A DNA stretch of 64,000 nt, taken from NCBI RefSeq assembly GCF_001767395.1, contig NZ_CP017014.1, forward strand, positions 3,799,012-3,863,011. Direction: 5' to 3'. Positions 39,675 to 48,561 of this stretch are shown here, in pieces (within the stretch, counting starts at the first letter, position 1; each line of letters opens with the position of its first letter). The translations under genes and the position numbers were made by a program. This DNA is from Rhodococcus sp. WMMA185 (lineage in GTDB: Bacteria > Actinomycetota > Actinomycetes > Mycobacteriales > Mycobacteriaceae). The notes under the pieces were generated by a model. The model searched no databases. It worked only from the letters and a program-made list of their open reading frames with translations, and was not told where the DNA came from.

Positions 39675-40730
39675 TCACCTCAAGGGAGGGAAGTTCCATT
39701 TCTGGTTTGGGCCGTCGTCGGTGCAGTCCCACAACTGAAGTCGGATGCCGTTGGCAGATACATTGTCGGTCACATCCAAGCACTTCCCGGCCGCCAAGTT
39801 GACTATTCGACCACCTTCCGGGCTGCCGTTGGTGACCGCATCATCGACAAGCCACACCTGCCGCGTCTGCTCTATCTGACCCGTGTTGAACCAGCATTCG
39901 GCGATCCTTACTTCGCTGCCGTTGGGGTAGAGACCATCGGGTGTCGTGGTCGGAGCCGGAGTGGCCTGCAAGCATTTGTTGCTGAGCGGGTTGACGATCG
40001 CCGTCCGACCACCGGCCATCCTCCACTGCTGATTCCCGGCCCCGGTGTGGTCCCACATCTGCACAGGAGTGCCGTCGGTAGTTACGCCGTCGACGATGTC
40101 CACCACCCGGCCGTCAAGCCCGTACACCGGAAAATCGATCATGGTCGCGAGCATCAGATCGGCACGCCGTACGTCGTCAATCGCAGCCCGTAGGTCGAGG
40201 CCGGATCCGAATTCGTCGAGAATAGCCTGATCGCGGGCTATTTCGTCGGGGTCAGGGTTGTTGAAGTCGATGTCGGCGAAGAGCTCCTCGATGAAAGTCG
40301 CCGCGATGGCGAGCTCCATGGGAGTGATGTCGTCTTGGTTGCCGTTCGGGTCGTCGGCGATGGCTAGCCTCGCCTGCACCACGTCGTGGGCTCTCTTGAC
40401 GGGAGAAGCTCCGCCCTGAACTGGTGAGATGGCGTCCTCCTCGGTGACCTCCGAGGGCGGAACGCCGACCAACCCGCCGACCAAGTTGAGGACTTGATTG
40501 GAGGCAGCCAATCTGGCGTCACCGGTCCTGTTTCCTTCGTCGGCGGCGTCGATGGCGGCCTGGCTGATCCCTGGGAACAAATCGTCGGCTATCCCCACGA
40601 GCCGTATCTGCGGTGCCGTGGAGATGGTGGGGCTCTGCGCCAACGAGTTGAACCCGTTGCCTATAAGTGCAACCCCGACGACTGCAGCAACCCCGACGAT
40701 GAACGGTGGACGAACTGGTACAAGTTTCAT
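39675..40730 (-). CDS. Secreted protein with C-terminal ricin-type lectin domain
   Basis: A 351-residue secreted protein. A signal sequence or anchor (VGVAAVVGVALIGNG) is followed by an uncharacterised acidic, helical region (about 40-200). The C-terminal beta-trefoil, beginning FPVYGLDGRVVDIVDG, shows the QxW signatures GNQQWRM and NQKWNF and a CLDVTDN/CLQA pattern typical of ricin B lectins binding galactose, arabinose or xylose polymers. Possible ligands are wall arabinogalactan or plant polysaccharides. It is convergent with the LCP gene, 46 nt away. No catalytic domain was recognised. Confidence 0.85.
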   Translation of the reverse strand: MKLVPVRPPFIVGVAAVVGVALIGNGFNSLAQSPTISTAPQIRLVGIADDLFPGISQAAIDAADEGNRTGDARLAASNQVLNLVGGLVGVPPSEVTEEDAISPVQGGASPVKRAHDVVQARLAIADDPNGNQDDITPMELAIAATFIEELFADIDFNNPDPDEIARDQAILDEFGSGLDLRAAIDDVRRADLMLATMIDFPVYGLDGRVVDIVDGVTTDGTPVQMWDHTGAGNQQWRMAGGRTAIVNPLSNKCLQATPAPTTTPDGLYPNGSEVRIAECWFNTGQIEQTRQVWLVDDAVTNGSPEGGRIVNLAAGKCLDVTDNVSANGIRLQLWDCTDDGPNQKWNFPPLR

Positions 40731-41021
40731 ACAAGTTTCTCCTAGCGTGCGCTAGGTGCGTGAACACGCTGCAGACTCGGAATAATCGGCGGCAAAGAGA
40801 ATCTCACCCGCATACACGTGCCGCGTCTGTCCCCCGAACGGACTCTTCTCGGTCTGTCTGCGCATCCCCCGATCGGACCATGCGAATGTCGGCAGAACCG
40901 CCGGAACCGCTACGCAACAGCACCGAACTCCAGGAAATCGGGTTACTCGCGTCTATGCGGAATACTCGTCGATGGCACCACCGACCACACGGCCGCTCGG
41001 TCAGGAGAGAAAGTTGCGATC

Positions 41022-41840
41022 ATGCCAAGGATTTCGCGTGGAGGCCGCACCCTATTGCGTCTTCTGACTGTCGCCACAGCGCTCGTCGTCTCCGCTTGCC
41101 AGGCGCCCACCGCCACCGCACCGTCGGAACCCACGGCACCCACTGCACCCACGGACTTCGTGTCACTGCACGACTTCGATCCAACGATCCTGCAAGAGAT
41201 CCGCTACTACACGCCGCACAACTTCACCGGTAGCCCTGTCGACGGCTACAGGCAGCCGATGTGCATCCTTACACGTGAGGCAGCCGAGGCGCTCGAAAGA
41301 GCGCAGCAGGAGTTCCTCACGCAGGGGTACTCGTTGAAGGTATACGACTGCTACCGACCACAGCGGGCTGTCGACAACTTCGTAGCCTGGGCCGAGGATC
41401 TCTCAGATCAGCGGATGAAGGCCGAATTCTATCCCCGCGTCGACAAGGCAAACCTGTTCCGCGACGGGTACATCGACGAGCGCTCCGGACACAGCCGCGG
41501 GAGCACCGCCGACATGACACTCGTGAAACTCCCCGCCGAATCGACTCGACCCTACGTTCCCGGGGAGCCTCTGACTGATTGCGCGGCACCGCGTGAGGAA
41601 CGCTTTCCCGACAACTCCATCGACATGGGAACCGGGTTCGACTGTTTCGACACTCTTGCCCACACCCTCGATCCGCGCATCCAGGGCGAGCAACTGAACA
41701 ACCGGCTATTACTGAAAGATGGCCTCGAGAAGCAAGGCTTCGTCAACTTGCCAGTCGAATGGTGGCACTTCACCTATCAACCGGAGCCTTTCCCCGACAC
41801 CTACTTCGACTTTCCCATCGACCAGGCTTCACTCAGCTGA
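41022..41840 (+). CDS. VanX-like D-Ala-D-Ala dipeptidase lipoprotein (M15D)
   Basis: A 272-residue lipoprotein: ATG 41022 begins MPRISRGG, and the lipobox VSAC places the lipid on Cys26. A Thr/Pro/Ala linker precedes the M15 domain. The zinc/catalytic motifs are SGHSRGSTADMTLV (His and Asp ligands) and EWWHF (catalytic Glu and His ligand), with VYDCYRPQRAVDNFV upstream. The family cleaves D-Ala-D-Ala; an exported form would recycle or trim peptidoglycan and need not confer vancomycin resistance. No vanHA genes are nearby, and an AGGAGAG site lies about 12 nt upstream. Confidence 0.9.
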   Translation: MPRISRGGRTLLRLLTVATALVVSACQAPTATAPSEPTAPTAPTDFVSLHDFDPTILQEIRYYTPHNFTGSPVDGYRQPMCILTREAAEALERAQQEFLTQGYSLKVYDCYRPQRAVDNFVAWAEDLSDQRMKAEFYPRVDKANLFRDGYIDERSGHSRGSTADMTLVKLPAESTRPYVPGEPLTDCAAPREERFPDNSIDMGTGFDCFDTLAHTLDPRIQGEQLNNRLLLKDGLEKQGFVNLPVEWWHFTYQPEPFPDTYFDFPIDQASLS

Positions 41841-41921
41841 CCGAGCCCAACTATGGAAACCCTTGCCATACTAAGGCGAAACTTGCATGACATGGCTTCT
41901 GACCAGCGCTATTGTTGCGCC

Positions 41922-42467
41922 ATGACATCTATTGACGCGCACAACACAAAGTTCCTCGGTCTGCTTCACGATCAGATCAGGAACGAATTCAACGCGTCAC
42001 ACCAATACCTTGCATCGGCAGTCTATTTCGACAATGCAGACCTGCCGCAGTTGGCCAAGCACTTCTACAAGCAGGCCGTCGAAGAACGCAACCACGCGAT
42101 GATGATCATTCAGTTCTTCTTGGATCGCGACATCAACGTGGAACTGCCGGGTGTGGACCCCGCCAAGGGGCAATTCGAATCCGCGCGTGAACCGATCGCC
42201 CTCGCGCTGAGCAATGAAAAGACGGTCACCGAACAGATCGTGCATCTCGCGAGCACTGCCCGCGAGGAGGGCGACTATCTAGGCGAGCAGTTCATGCAGT
42301 GGTTCCTCGCGGAACAGGTCGAGGAGGTCGCGAGCATGACGACTCTGCTGACCATCGCCGATCGTGCGGGCGGCAACCTGTTCGACCTCGAGAATTTCGT
42401 CGCGCGCGAGATGAGCGACGTCGCAGCCACAGCCGGGGCACCCAAGGCGGCTGGCGGTTCCATCTGA
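41922..42467 (+). CDS. bfrB: Ferritin (BfrB/Rv3841-like)
   Basis: A 181-residue non-haem ferritin starting MTSIDAHNTKFLGLLHDQIRNEF at ATG 41922. Ferroxidase residues are in EFNASHQYL (Glu), VEERNHAMMI (Glu and His) and QWFLAEQVEEVASM. It lacks the haem Met of the bfr at 26554. The C-terminal tail SDVAATAGAPKAAGGSI is longer than in E. coli FtnA, as in BfrB. Its position before glpQ fits Rv3841. No convincing Shine-Dalgarno or IdeR box was found upstream, so its transcript may be leaderless or differently controlled. Confidence 0.92.
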   Translation: MTSIDAHNTKFLGLLHDQIRNEFNASHQYLASAVYFDNADLPQLAKHFYKQAVEERNHAMMIIQFFLDRDINVELPGVDPAKGQFESAREPIALALSNEKTVTEQIVHLASTAREEGDYLGEQFMQWFLAEQVEEVASMTTLLTIADRAGGNLFDLENFVAREMSDVAATAGAPKAAGGSI

Positions 42468-42472
42468 CCGCC

Positions 42473-42515
42473 CGTGCGTGGTGGGTCTGCACACGTCACC
42501 CCACCACGCACGTTT
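42473..42515. terminator. Hairpin terminator between convergent ferritin and DUF5926 genes
   Basis: CGTGCGTGGTGGG (42473-42485) and CCCACCACGCACG (42500-42512) form a perfect 13-bp stem with a 14-nt loop, followed by TTT on the plus strand. It sits just after the ferritin stop and 10 nt before the end of the minus-strand gene, so it likely serves both. Confidence 0.85.
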
Positions 42516-42524
42516 GGAGCGCGC

Positions 42525-43439
42525 CTATCTCAGCGTGACCTGGCGGCCGCGGAGGCCGTCGCGGGCGCGTCGTTCTTCGTTGGTGAGAGGCGCGTCGACG
42601 GCGAGAGCCTGGGTCAGCCGTTCACCGAGTTCGATGGTCCCCGCTGCCCATTCGGTGGGGTGCTTCTCCCGATCGAGGTCGAACACCGGGACCAGCAGTC
42701 CGTGCGTCCGGAACGATCCGGCATACCGGGAACCCTCACCGAGGTGTAGACCGCCGGCGGCATGCACGCGCGCGAGAGCGAGCATCAGATCGTCTTCGTC
42801 CTCGGGGCGCACCCAGCGCAAGTGAGCCCTCTCGCCCGCGTCGACCCACCATGCCCCGACGATGCCGTCGGCTTCGATTCGGGCCGAGGGCATGATCGCC
42901 GCATTCGCGTGCTGCACAGTGGCCGCGACCTCTGAGGTCGGTTCCACCCCTTCGGGAATCCACCAATCGAAGTCCTGGTGCACGGTGATGTCGAGAAGCG
43001 CATCGGCGTCGATCACATCGGCGAGTGCGGGCGTCTCCGAACCGGGGTCGGCGAACGTAAGCGACTCACCAGGGGCGGACTCCTGAGCCCAGACGATCGA
43101 TGCGGCCAGGTCGGCACCGAGATCGGCCGAATGCACCTGGACCTGCACCCCGACGAACCCGGTGGCATCGTCCCCTTCCTCCCGGACCAGTGCCGCGACT
43201 GCGCCCGGAAGCACCGTCGCCAGCGTCACCTGGCGCTGCGAATCCTTCAAGGGAAGCGGGGCCGTCGCCGACGGCACGAATTCGCGCAGCGCCACCAGAT
43301 CACATTCGGCGGCGAGACCTTGGAAGGGCCGGGTCACTGCCGCCGCAGCGCTCTCTCGCTCCGCCCGTCGCTGCGCCATCTTCTCGGCGCGGGCATTGCC
43401 TGGCTTCGGACCGCTGTTTCTCTTGCTTTTCTTTCCCAC
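42525..43439 (-). CDS. DUF5926-type cytosolic protein
   Basis: A 304-residue protein. GTG 43439 gives the family start VGKKSKRNSGPKPGNARAEKMAQRRAER, a basic helix; the longer frame to 43475 is less likely. The remainder is an alpha/beta protein with many acidic residues (ADALLDITVHQDFDWWIPEGV; RWVRPEDEDDLMLALARVHAAGGLHLGEGSR). It resembles the actinobacterial DUF5926 family, sometimes labelled SecA-like by weak similarity. Function is unknown; there is no signal peptide or membrane helix. Confidence 0.75.
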   Translation of the reverse strand: MGKKSKRNSGPKPGNARAEKMAQRRAERESAAAAVTRPFQGLAAECDLVALREFVPSATAPLPLKDSQRQVTLATVLPGAVAALVREEGDDATGFVGVQVQVHSADLGADLAASIVWAQESAPGESLTFADPGSETPALADVIDADALLDITVHQDFDWWIPEGVEPTSEVAATVQHANAAIMPSARIEADGIVGAWWVDAGERAHLRWVRPEDEDDLMLALARVHAAGGLHLGEGSRYAGSFRTHGLLVPVFDLDREKHPTEWAAGTIELGERLTQALAVDAPLTNEERRARDGLRGRQVTLR

Positions 43440-43621
43440 GAAGCCAAAACCTACACCGTTCGGCAAAGGCACCAAAGCGGCCGAGGGAGAAGCGGAAGCG
43501 CTACGGGCTGCGCCAACACGGCTCGTTCGCTTGGACCCTGTGGCGCGTTATCCCCGCACCGACGATTGGCACGACGAATCGCATCCGTCGCCCCCTATTT
43601 CGTTGCCCGTAGGGACGTGGG

Positions 43622-44386
43622 TCAGGATTCGAGCCAATTCTTGGTGCGGCCGGGGTAGTTGGTGGCCACCCAACCGACGCCGAGTTCGCGGCACAGCTCG
43701 ACGTCGCTGCGGCTGTCGACGGTCCAGCAGTAGGTGGCGCGTCCCGCCGCCGCGGCCCTGTCGACGATGTCGGGGTGCTCATGCAGGGTCTTCACGGATG
43801 GCCCGACTGCGGTGGCCCCGACGGTTGTCGCCGCACCACCGCCGAGGACACGGGCGGATTCGCCCAGCAGGACCGTCGGGAGCAGCGGCGCCGACCGGCG
43901 GATCCGCCACACAGCACTCGCGGAGAACGACATCACGACCGCGCGCGCATGGTCGGCGGAAGGTGGTGCCCCGATGCCGAAGCGCTGCAACTCGGCGAGC
44001 ACTTTGCTCTCGACGAGACTGCCGAAGCGGACGGGATGCTTGGTTTCGATGAACAGTTTCACCGGCCGTTCCGACCAATCCAGCGTCAACTCGATCAGGG
44101 TCCTCAGTTCGAGGAGGCCGGCTGGTTCATCGGAGGTGCCGTAGTTGAAATCGGCCAGCTCGTCGCGCGTCATCTCACTGACGACGCCGGTACCCGACGA
44201 GGTTCGGTCGACAGTGCGATCGTGGACGCATACGAGGTGGCCGTCTCGGGTGAGTCGCACGTCGCACTCGAGGCCGTCCGCACCCTCTTCCAGTGCCAGT
44301 TCGTACGCGGCAAGGGTGTGCTCGGGCCGAGCCGCGGACGCGCCGCGATGCGCCACCACCAAAGGTCCTCGCCGGTCGGGGCTCAC
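43622..44386 (-). CDS. glpQ: Glycerophosphodiester phosphodiesterase
   Basis: A 254-residue GDPD TIM-barrel enzyme starting at GTG 44386 (VSPDRRGPLVVAHRG), overlapping the stop of the upstream gene by 4 nt. The catalytic motif HRGASAARPEHTLAAYELA and metal ligands in GLECDVRLTRDGHLVCVHD are clear; IETKHPVRFG and YCWTVDSRSDVELCRELGVGWVATNYP complete the barrel. It hydrolyses deacylated phospholipids to glycerol-3-phosphate and alcohol. No signal peptide is seen, so it is cytosolic. It corresponds to GlpQ1 (Rv3842c) by position. Confidence 0.93.
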   Translation of the reverse strand: MSPDRRGPLVVAHRGASAARPEHTLAAYELALEEGADGLECDVRLTRDGHLVCVHDRTVDRTSSGTGVVSEMTRDELADFNYGTSDEPAGLLELRTLIELTLDWSERPVKLFIETKHPVRFGSLVESKVLAELQRFGIGAPPSADHARAVVMSFSASAVWRIRRSAPLLPTVLLGESARVLGGGAATTVGATAVGPSVKTLHEHPDIVDRAAAAGRATYCWTVDSRSDVELCRELGVGWVATNYPGRTKNWLES

Positions 44387-45303
44387 GATGCGAGCGCTTC
44401 CCGGTCCGCGATGACCCAGCGGGTGATCGCGCCCTTCGATCCCGTGAGAGTCCGCCCCTCGAGCCTGCGAACGACCATCAACGTCGCGACGGCGGTCGCG
44501 GACGCGACCAGCGCCGTGAACGCGGACAGGAGCACACCGTCTGCCATGACCTGCAACCCGGGGCGCGAGCGCCAGAACCAGTTGAAAACGACAAGCGCGG
44601 CACCGAAGACCCAAAGGCTCCACCACACGCGAACCAGTGCGACCGCCCGCGGATCCCGACCGATCACCTCGAGTAGGAATACCCCCGGCATCACCAGGTT
44701 CAGCCCAGGAACGGCGCACCCGGCGATCACCTCTCCCATCGACCGCGGGTCCGACATCTTGGATCGATCGAACGTACGACGACGAATCCGCAACAGCCAG
44801 CACACGGCGCTGATTCCCGACAGCAGCGCGAAGACCGCGCCGCCGACCTGGCTGACGAACACCGTGGCATCAGACACCGCCAGAACCGCTGGGTCGATCA
44901 GCCGGGTCCGGTTGCGGACCAGGATGGCGTACCGGGCCACTTCGGCCAGCACTGCCAATCCATAGAGGCTCGCGGCGAAAGTGAGAAAGAAGGCCGTCTT
45001 GTCGGCGAGCAGCTTCTGCCAGTCGCGGCGTACGACAGGGATCTCGATCCGATCGCGCAATCCCCAGCGCGGGATTTCCGTGTAGCGCGGCGTCGGACTC
45101 GCCACCGGGTGATCAGGCGCAAGGCCGGAGCGCTGCGATGGCGGTCGCGCAATCCAGCGGAAGCCTCGCCGATCGGGTGGCAGGTGCTGGTCCGTCCGGA
45201 CCGGAGCCAGCAGCACTCCGTGACAGCGGGGGCACCACTGCGTCGGAGCGCCGACCACCGGCCACCGGCCCGCACATCGCGCACACACTTGAACGAGGCT
45301 CAT
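44383..45303 (-). CDS. DUF4328-type membrane protein with zinc ribbon (Rv3843c-like)
   Basis: A 306-residue protein. ATG 45303 gives MSLVQVCARCAGRW; GTG 45318 is an alternative. An N-terminal zinc ribbon (CARC...CPRC) and a Pro/Arg-rich linker lead to about six hydrophobic helices (FFLTFAASLYGLAVLAEVARY; VSQVGGAVFALLSGISAVCWLL; and others) with ANAR-like RRRTFDRSKMSDPRSMGEVIAGCAVPGLNLVMPG, typical of DUF4328. It is translationally coupled to glpQ. The role is unknown; the pair mirrors Rv3843c-Rv3842c. Confidence 0.82.
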   Translation of the reverse strand: MSLVQVCARCAGRWPVVGAPTQWCPRCHGVLLAPVRTDQHLPPDRRGFRWIARPPSQRSGLAPDHPVASPTPRYTEIPRWGLRDRIEIPVVRRDWQKLLADKTAFFLTFAASLYGLAVLAEVARYAILVRNRTRLIDPAVLAVSDATVFVSQVGGAVFALLSGISAVCWLLRIRRRTFDRSKMSDPRSMGEVIAGCAVPGLNLVMPGVFLLEVIGRDPRAVALVRVWWSLWVFGAALVVFNWFWRSRPGLQVMADGVLLSAFTALVASATAVATLMVVRRLEGRTLTGSKGAITRWVIADREALAS

Positions 45304-45811
45304 ACCCGGCGCACCCACTTCACATTGCCGATTGTTTCATGACCTGGGTGTGCAAGGAGCTGGCTGTCGAATCTCTCCTCGCGCACGAAATCTGTGATCT
45401 GAACCACAGGAATTCCGAAGTTATCCACAGTTTCCACAGCTTCATTCACAGCTGTGACCACTGTTTGTGGCGCTTATACACAGGTCAGAGCGCGTTGGTG
45501 ATGCTTGGTTGTTGACAGGTTCGAGCAGCTGGTCCACAGCCGTGGACAATTTGACACGGCATCCCCACGAACTGTCGAACTGCGGCAGAACCAAAGCGGC
45601 AGAACCAACGAACTGCGGTGGACGACGCTCGGCCCGGAATTACCCCTCCTACGTCGAGTTGCCGCGAAGCAACCCGACAACTCCGGACCGGCCGTCGTCT
45701 TCCCCCACCTCGCCGGGGTGAAGATTCCCCGACACTCGTATTGACGCAGCCCGTCACCATCCGGTTCCACCCAAATCTGAGATCTCGCCGACCCTGTAAT
45801 CTCGGGGACCG
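45304..45811. other. Gene-free region with a cluster of DnaA-box-like sequences
   Basis: This 508-nt gap has no supported gene. It holds TTATCCACA at 45421-45429 (perfect DnaA box), TTATACACA at 45474-45482 (one mismatch), TGGTCCACA at 45530-45538 and, on the minus strand, TTGTCCACG at 45541-45549 (each one mismatch from TTGTCCACA), plus weaker CCACA repeats between them. A 12-bp direct repeat CGGCAGAACCAA occurs at 45583 and 45597. It could be a DnaA-titration or regulatory site; the true oriC normally lies beside dnaA, which is not here. Confidence 0.6.
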
Positions 45812-47593
45812 ATGAAGGAAGAAATCGGGTCGCGATGGAACCTCGGGCCCACCCGAGTCCTTCAGGTGGCGGCAGGTCTCATCGCAGCCCAACTGCTCGT
45901 TCGGACCTTGGTGGCGGGCCACAGCGGCTACTACTGGGACGATTTGATCCTTGTCGGACGCGGCGCAAGCGTCCCCCTGTTCTCGAGCGACCTTCTTCTC
46001 TACGACCACGACGGTCACCTCATGCCGGGTGCCTTCCTGGTTGCGGGAATCGCGACGCGGATCGCGCCGTACCAATGGATCCTGCCGATGCTGACGATGG
46101 TCGTGCTGCAAGCGCTCGCCTCGTATGCGGTCTTCCGGTTGCTGCGCAAAATCCTCGGTCTGCGGCCCGTCCTGCTGATTCCGCTGGCGCTGTACCTCTT
46201 CTCTCCGCTGACCCTGCCTGCATTCGCTTGGTGGGCGGCCGCGCTCAATGCGCTGCCACTGCAGATCGCGCTCGCCTGGGTGGCGGGAGACGCACTCGAC
46301 CTGTGCCGGACGGGGCGTCGACGATACGCAGTCTCGGGCACACTCGTGCTGATCGCTTCGCTGCTGTTCTTCGAGAAATCCGTACTGGTTCCGTTCGTCG
46401 CGTTCGCAACGGTGGCCCTGCTCGCGCACATCGAGGGTCGCGAGCGGCCCGTCCTGTCGACACTGCGCCGGGGCGCACCGCTGTGGATTGGGTCAGCAGT
46501 GGTGCTCGCCGCGTGGGCGATCGTCTACCTCTCCTCGGTTGAGTCCCGGTTGGTGCGACCGAACGCTGTGGCCGCGTTCGAGTTGTTCAGTCACGCCACG
46601 TCACGCGGTCTCCTCCCCACCCTCCTCGGCGGACCTTGGGCGTGGGCGCGCTGGATCCCGAGCCCATCTTGGGCCACACCTCCGACAGTGCTGGTGGTGG
46701 CCGGCTGGGTTGCTCTAACCGTGGCGGTGATCGCCACCGTGCGACGCAAGCGCCGCATCGTCGCCGTGTGGATCCTGACGGCCGCATACTTCCTTCTGTC
46801 GGTGACGGCAATGGTCGTCACCCGATCGAGCGACAACACCGCCTACGAACTCGCGCAGACCCTTCGGTACTTCACAGACACCGCAGTGATCCTGGCGATC
46901 GCCCTCGCCTTGATCGCCCGCGCCACCGCACGAAACGCTGCCCCCATCCGGGTGCAGCCGGTGGTTGCGGTCGTAGCCGTCGCCGCATTCATCGCCAGCA
47001 GCCTGTGGTCGACGTACACGTTCAGCCGGAGCTGGGACGAGAACCCGACAACCAACTACCTCGCGACCGCACGTGAATCGCTCGCGGAACACAGTGACGC
47101 GCCGATCCTCGATCAGCCCACGTCTATTTGGGTACTGCTGCCGGTTGCCTACCCCTACAACATGGTGAGCAGGCTCCTCGCCCCGCTACGTGACCGCCCT
47201 GAGTTCTCCAACAACACACCTGACCTACGGATGATCGACGACGACGGCTCAGTGATCGACGCACAGGTCACGTGGGTGCGATCGATCGAGCCCGGCACGA
47301 CCCCGGACTGCGGTCACCTTGTCGACAAGCGAAGCTTCGTGCCGCTCCCCCTCGACGGCCCCCTGATCGGCTGGGAGTGGACAGCGGAACTCAACTACAT
47401 GGCTGACGCCGACGGAGAAATCTCGGTCGCTCTCGAGCAGGGCGATTCGGTGCGGGTGCCCGTGAAACAGGGCCTGGGTTCGGTGTTCGTGCGGCTCATC
47501 GGGGGTGGCAATTACCTGCGGGTGAGTACCCTCACCCCCAATCTGTCCGTCTGCATCGGCACGGGACCGGTCGGCTCCGTGGTCCCGAAGTAG
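45812..47593 (+). CDS. Polytopic membrane protein, possibly GT-C glycosyltransferase-like
   Basis: A 593-residue protein with about ten to twelve hydrophobic helices in the first 420 residues and a soluble C-terminal domain (about 430-593). An early loop GHSGYYWDDLILVGRG has an acidic pair after the first helix, the place where GT-C enzymes keep their catalytic Asp. The C-terminal domain ends VCIGTGPVGSVVPK and looks beta-rich. No family was recognised with certainty. The stop codon lies inside the first copy of a 15-bp tandem repeat. Confidence 0.7.
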   Translation: MKEEIGSRWNLGPTRVLQVAAGLIAAQLLVRTLVAGHSGYYWDDLILVGRGASVPLFSSDLLLYDHDGHLMPGAFLVAGIATRIAPYQWILPMLTMVVLQALASYAVFRLLRKILGLRPVLLIPLALYLFSPLTLPAFAWWAAALNALPLQIALAWVAGDALDLCRTGRRRYAVSGTLVLIASLLFFEKSVLVPFVAFATVALLAHIEGRERPVLSTLRRGAPLWIGSAVVLAAWAIVYLSSVESRLVRPNAVAAFELFSHATSRGLLPTLLGGPWAWARWIPSPSWATPPTVLVVAGWVALTVAVIATVRRKRRIVAVWILTAAYFLLSVTAMVVTRSSDNTAYELAQTLRYFTDTAVILAIALALIARATARNAAPIRVQPVVAVVAVAAFIASSLWSTYTFSRSWDENPTTNYLATARESLAEHSDAPILDQPTSIWVLLPVAYPYNMVSRLLAPLRDRPEFSNNTPDLRMIDDDGSVIDAQVTWVRSIEPGTTPDCGHLVDKRSFVPLPLDGPLIGWEWTAELNYMADADGEISVALEQGDSVRVPVKQGLGSVFVRLIGGGNYLRVSTLTPNLSVCIGTGPVGSVVPK

Positions 47594-47655
47594 CCGGTCC
47601 CGAAGTAGCCGGTCCCGAAATAGCCGGTCCCGAAATAGCTGGCGCCGAAATGGCT
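47581..47655. repeat. 15-bp tandem repeat, five copies, at convergent gene ends
   Basis: The unit GGTCCCGAAGTAGCC is repeated at 47581, 47596, 47611, 47626 and 47641; the first two copies are identical, the next two have A for G, and the last is diverged. The unit is a whole number of codons. Each copy carries an in-frame TAG for the upstream gene, and the block ends at the stop of the minus-strand peptidase gene. It is too short and spacer-free to be CRISPR. Confidence 0.9.
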
Positions 47656-48520
47656 ACCTGCCGTAGCGAGACCAGGCGACGCGAGCACTGGCCGCACTCA
47701 CGATGGCGGCGGCGGCATCGTCCAGAACCGCGGTGGGCAGCCCCAACCTCGCGAACAGCGTGCGCCGAGCCTCGGTCATCTCGAGCCTCGCACCCGGGAA
47801 CCGTTTCTCCACCACCTCGCGCAGCGTGCCGATGCCGTCCACGATGCCGAGCTCGGCGGCGCGGCGCCCCAGCCACACGTCGCCGTCGAACAGATTTGCC
47901 TCGGTTGCCTTCAACTTCTCCCCGCGACGCTCGATCACCCAGTCACGGAACTCGTCGTGGATGCCTTCCTGGATCGTGTTCAGCCACTCGACATCCTCCG
48001 ACTTTTCGACGAAGAACGGGTCCAGGCGGGCTTTCGCTTCCCCAGCAGAATGGAGTCGCCGTTCGATACCGAGGCGCTCGATCAATTCGGAGAATCCGAA
48101 GCCGGCGGAGATAACACCGATGGAACCGACGACGGATGTTGCGGTCGCGTAGATCTCGTCGGCCGCGCACGCCAGCCAATAACCACCGGAAGCCACGACG
48201 TCCTCGCAGAACGCAATCACGGGCACGTCGTGTTCGTTGGCCAGTTGCCGGATGCGTGAGGCGATGTATTCACTCTGGGTCGGCGAACCACCGGGACTGT
48301 TGATCAAGAGCGCGACGGCCTTGGCGTCGTGCGTGGTGAACGCCCGCCGAAGGGGTTCCTCCACCGATTCCGCGCTGAGCACTCGAGAGAACCCCGCGCC
48401 ACCCGAAGCGATCATTCCGTGCAGCCGTACCACCGGTACCACGCCGGAACCGGCGCCCCCGAACCGATCTGGAAGCTTGTCAGCCAGCGGTTTCGGCAGA
48501 GTTAACGGGTTTTTCGCCAT
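47654..48520 (-). CDS. S49-family signal peptide peptidase-like protease (SppA type)
   Basis: A 288-residue serine protease of the ClpP/crotonase fold. The nucleophile is the Ser in EDVVASGGYWLAC, and the general-base Lys is in LHSAGEAKARLDPF, with the oxyanion region LLINSPGGSPTQSEYIA. No strong N-terminal membrane helix is seen (MAKNPLTLPKPLADKLPDRFG), so it may be cytosolic or peripheral, like short archaeal and actinobacterial SppA forms. The family degrades cleaved signal peptides. It ends inside the 15-bp tandem repeat. Confidence 0.9.
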   Translation of the reverse strand: MAKNPLTLPKPLADKLPDRFGGAGSGVVPVVRLHGMIASGGAGFSRVLSAESVEEPLRRAFTTHDAKAVALLINSPGGSPTQSEYIASRIRQLANEHDVPVIAFCEDVVASGGYWLACAADEIYATATSVVGSIGVISAGFGFSELIERLGIERRLHSAGEAKARLDPFFVEKSEDVEWLNTIQEGIHDEFRDWVIERRGEKLKATEANLFDGDVWLGRRAAELGIVDGIGTLREVVEKRFPGARLEMTEARRTLFARLGLPTAVLDDAAAAIVSAASARVAWSRYGR

Positions 48521-48561
48521 GGAGCAAGCCTACCGAGGACGAATCAGGCACAGTGGTAGCC

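Noticed and set aside
41853-41921. 23-codon N-terminal extension of the ferritin
   Set aside because: Ferritins start close to MTSIDAHNTKFLGLL; the extension lacks a ribosome site and family similarity.
45421-45549. Chromosomal origin oriC
   Set aside because: The DnaA-box cluster is real, but dnaA, dnaN, rpmH and an AT-rich unwinding region are absent, so an oriC call is not supported.
47581-47655. CRISPR array
   Set aside because: Repeats are 15 bp, contiguous and without spacers, and no cas genes are present.
47512-47697. Minus-strand frame encoding repeated GTGYF pentapeptides
   Set aside because: It is the reading of the 15-bp tandem repeat over the ends of two real genes, with no start signal.
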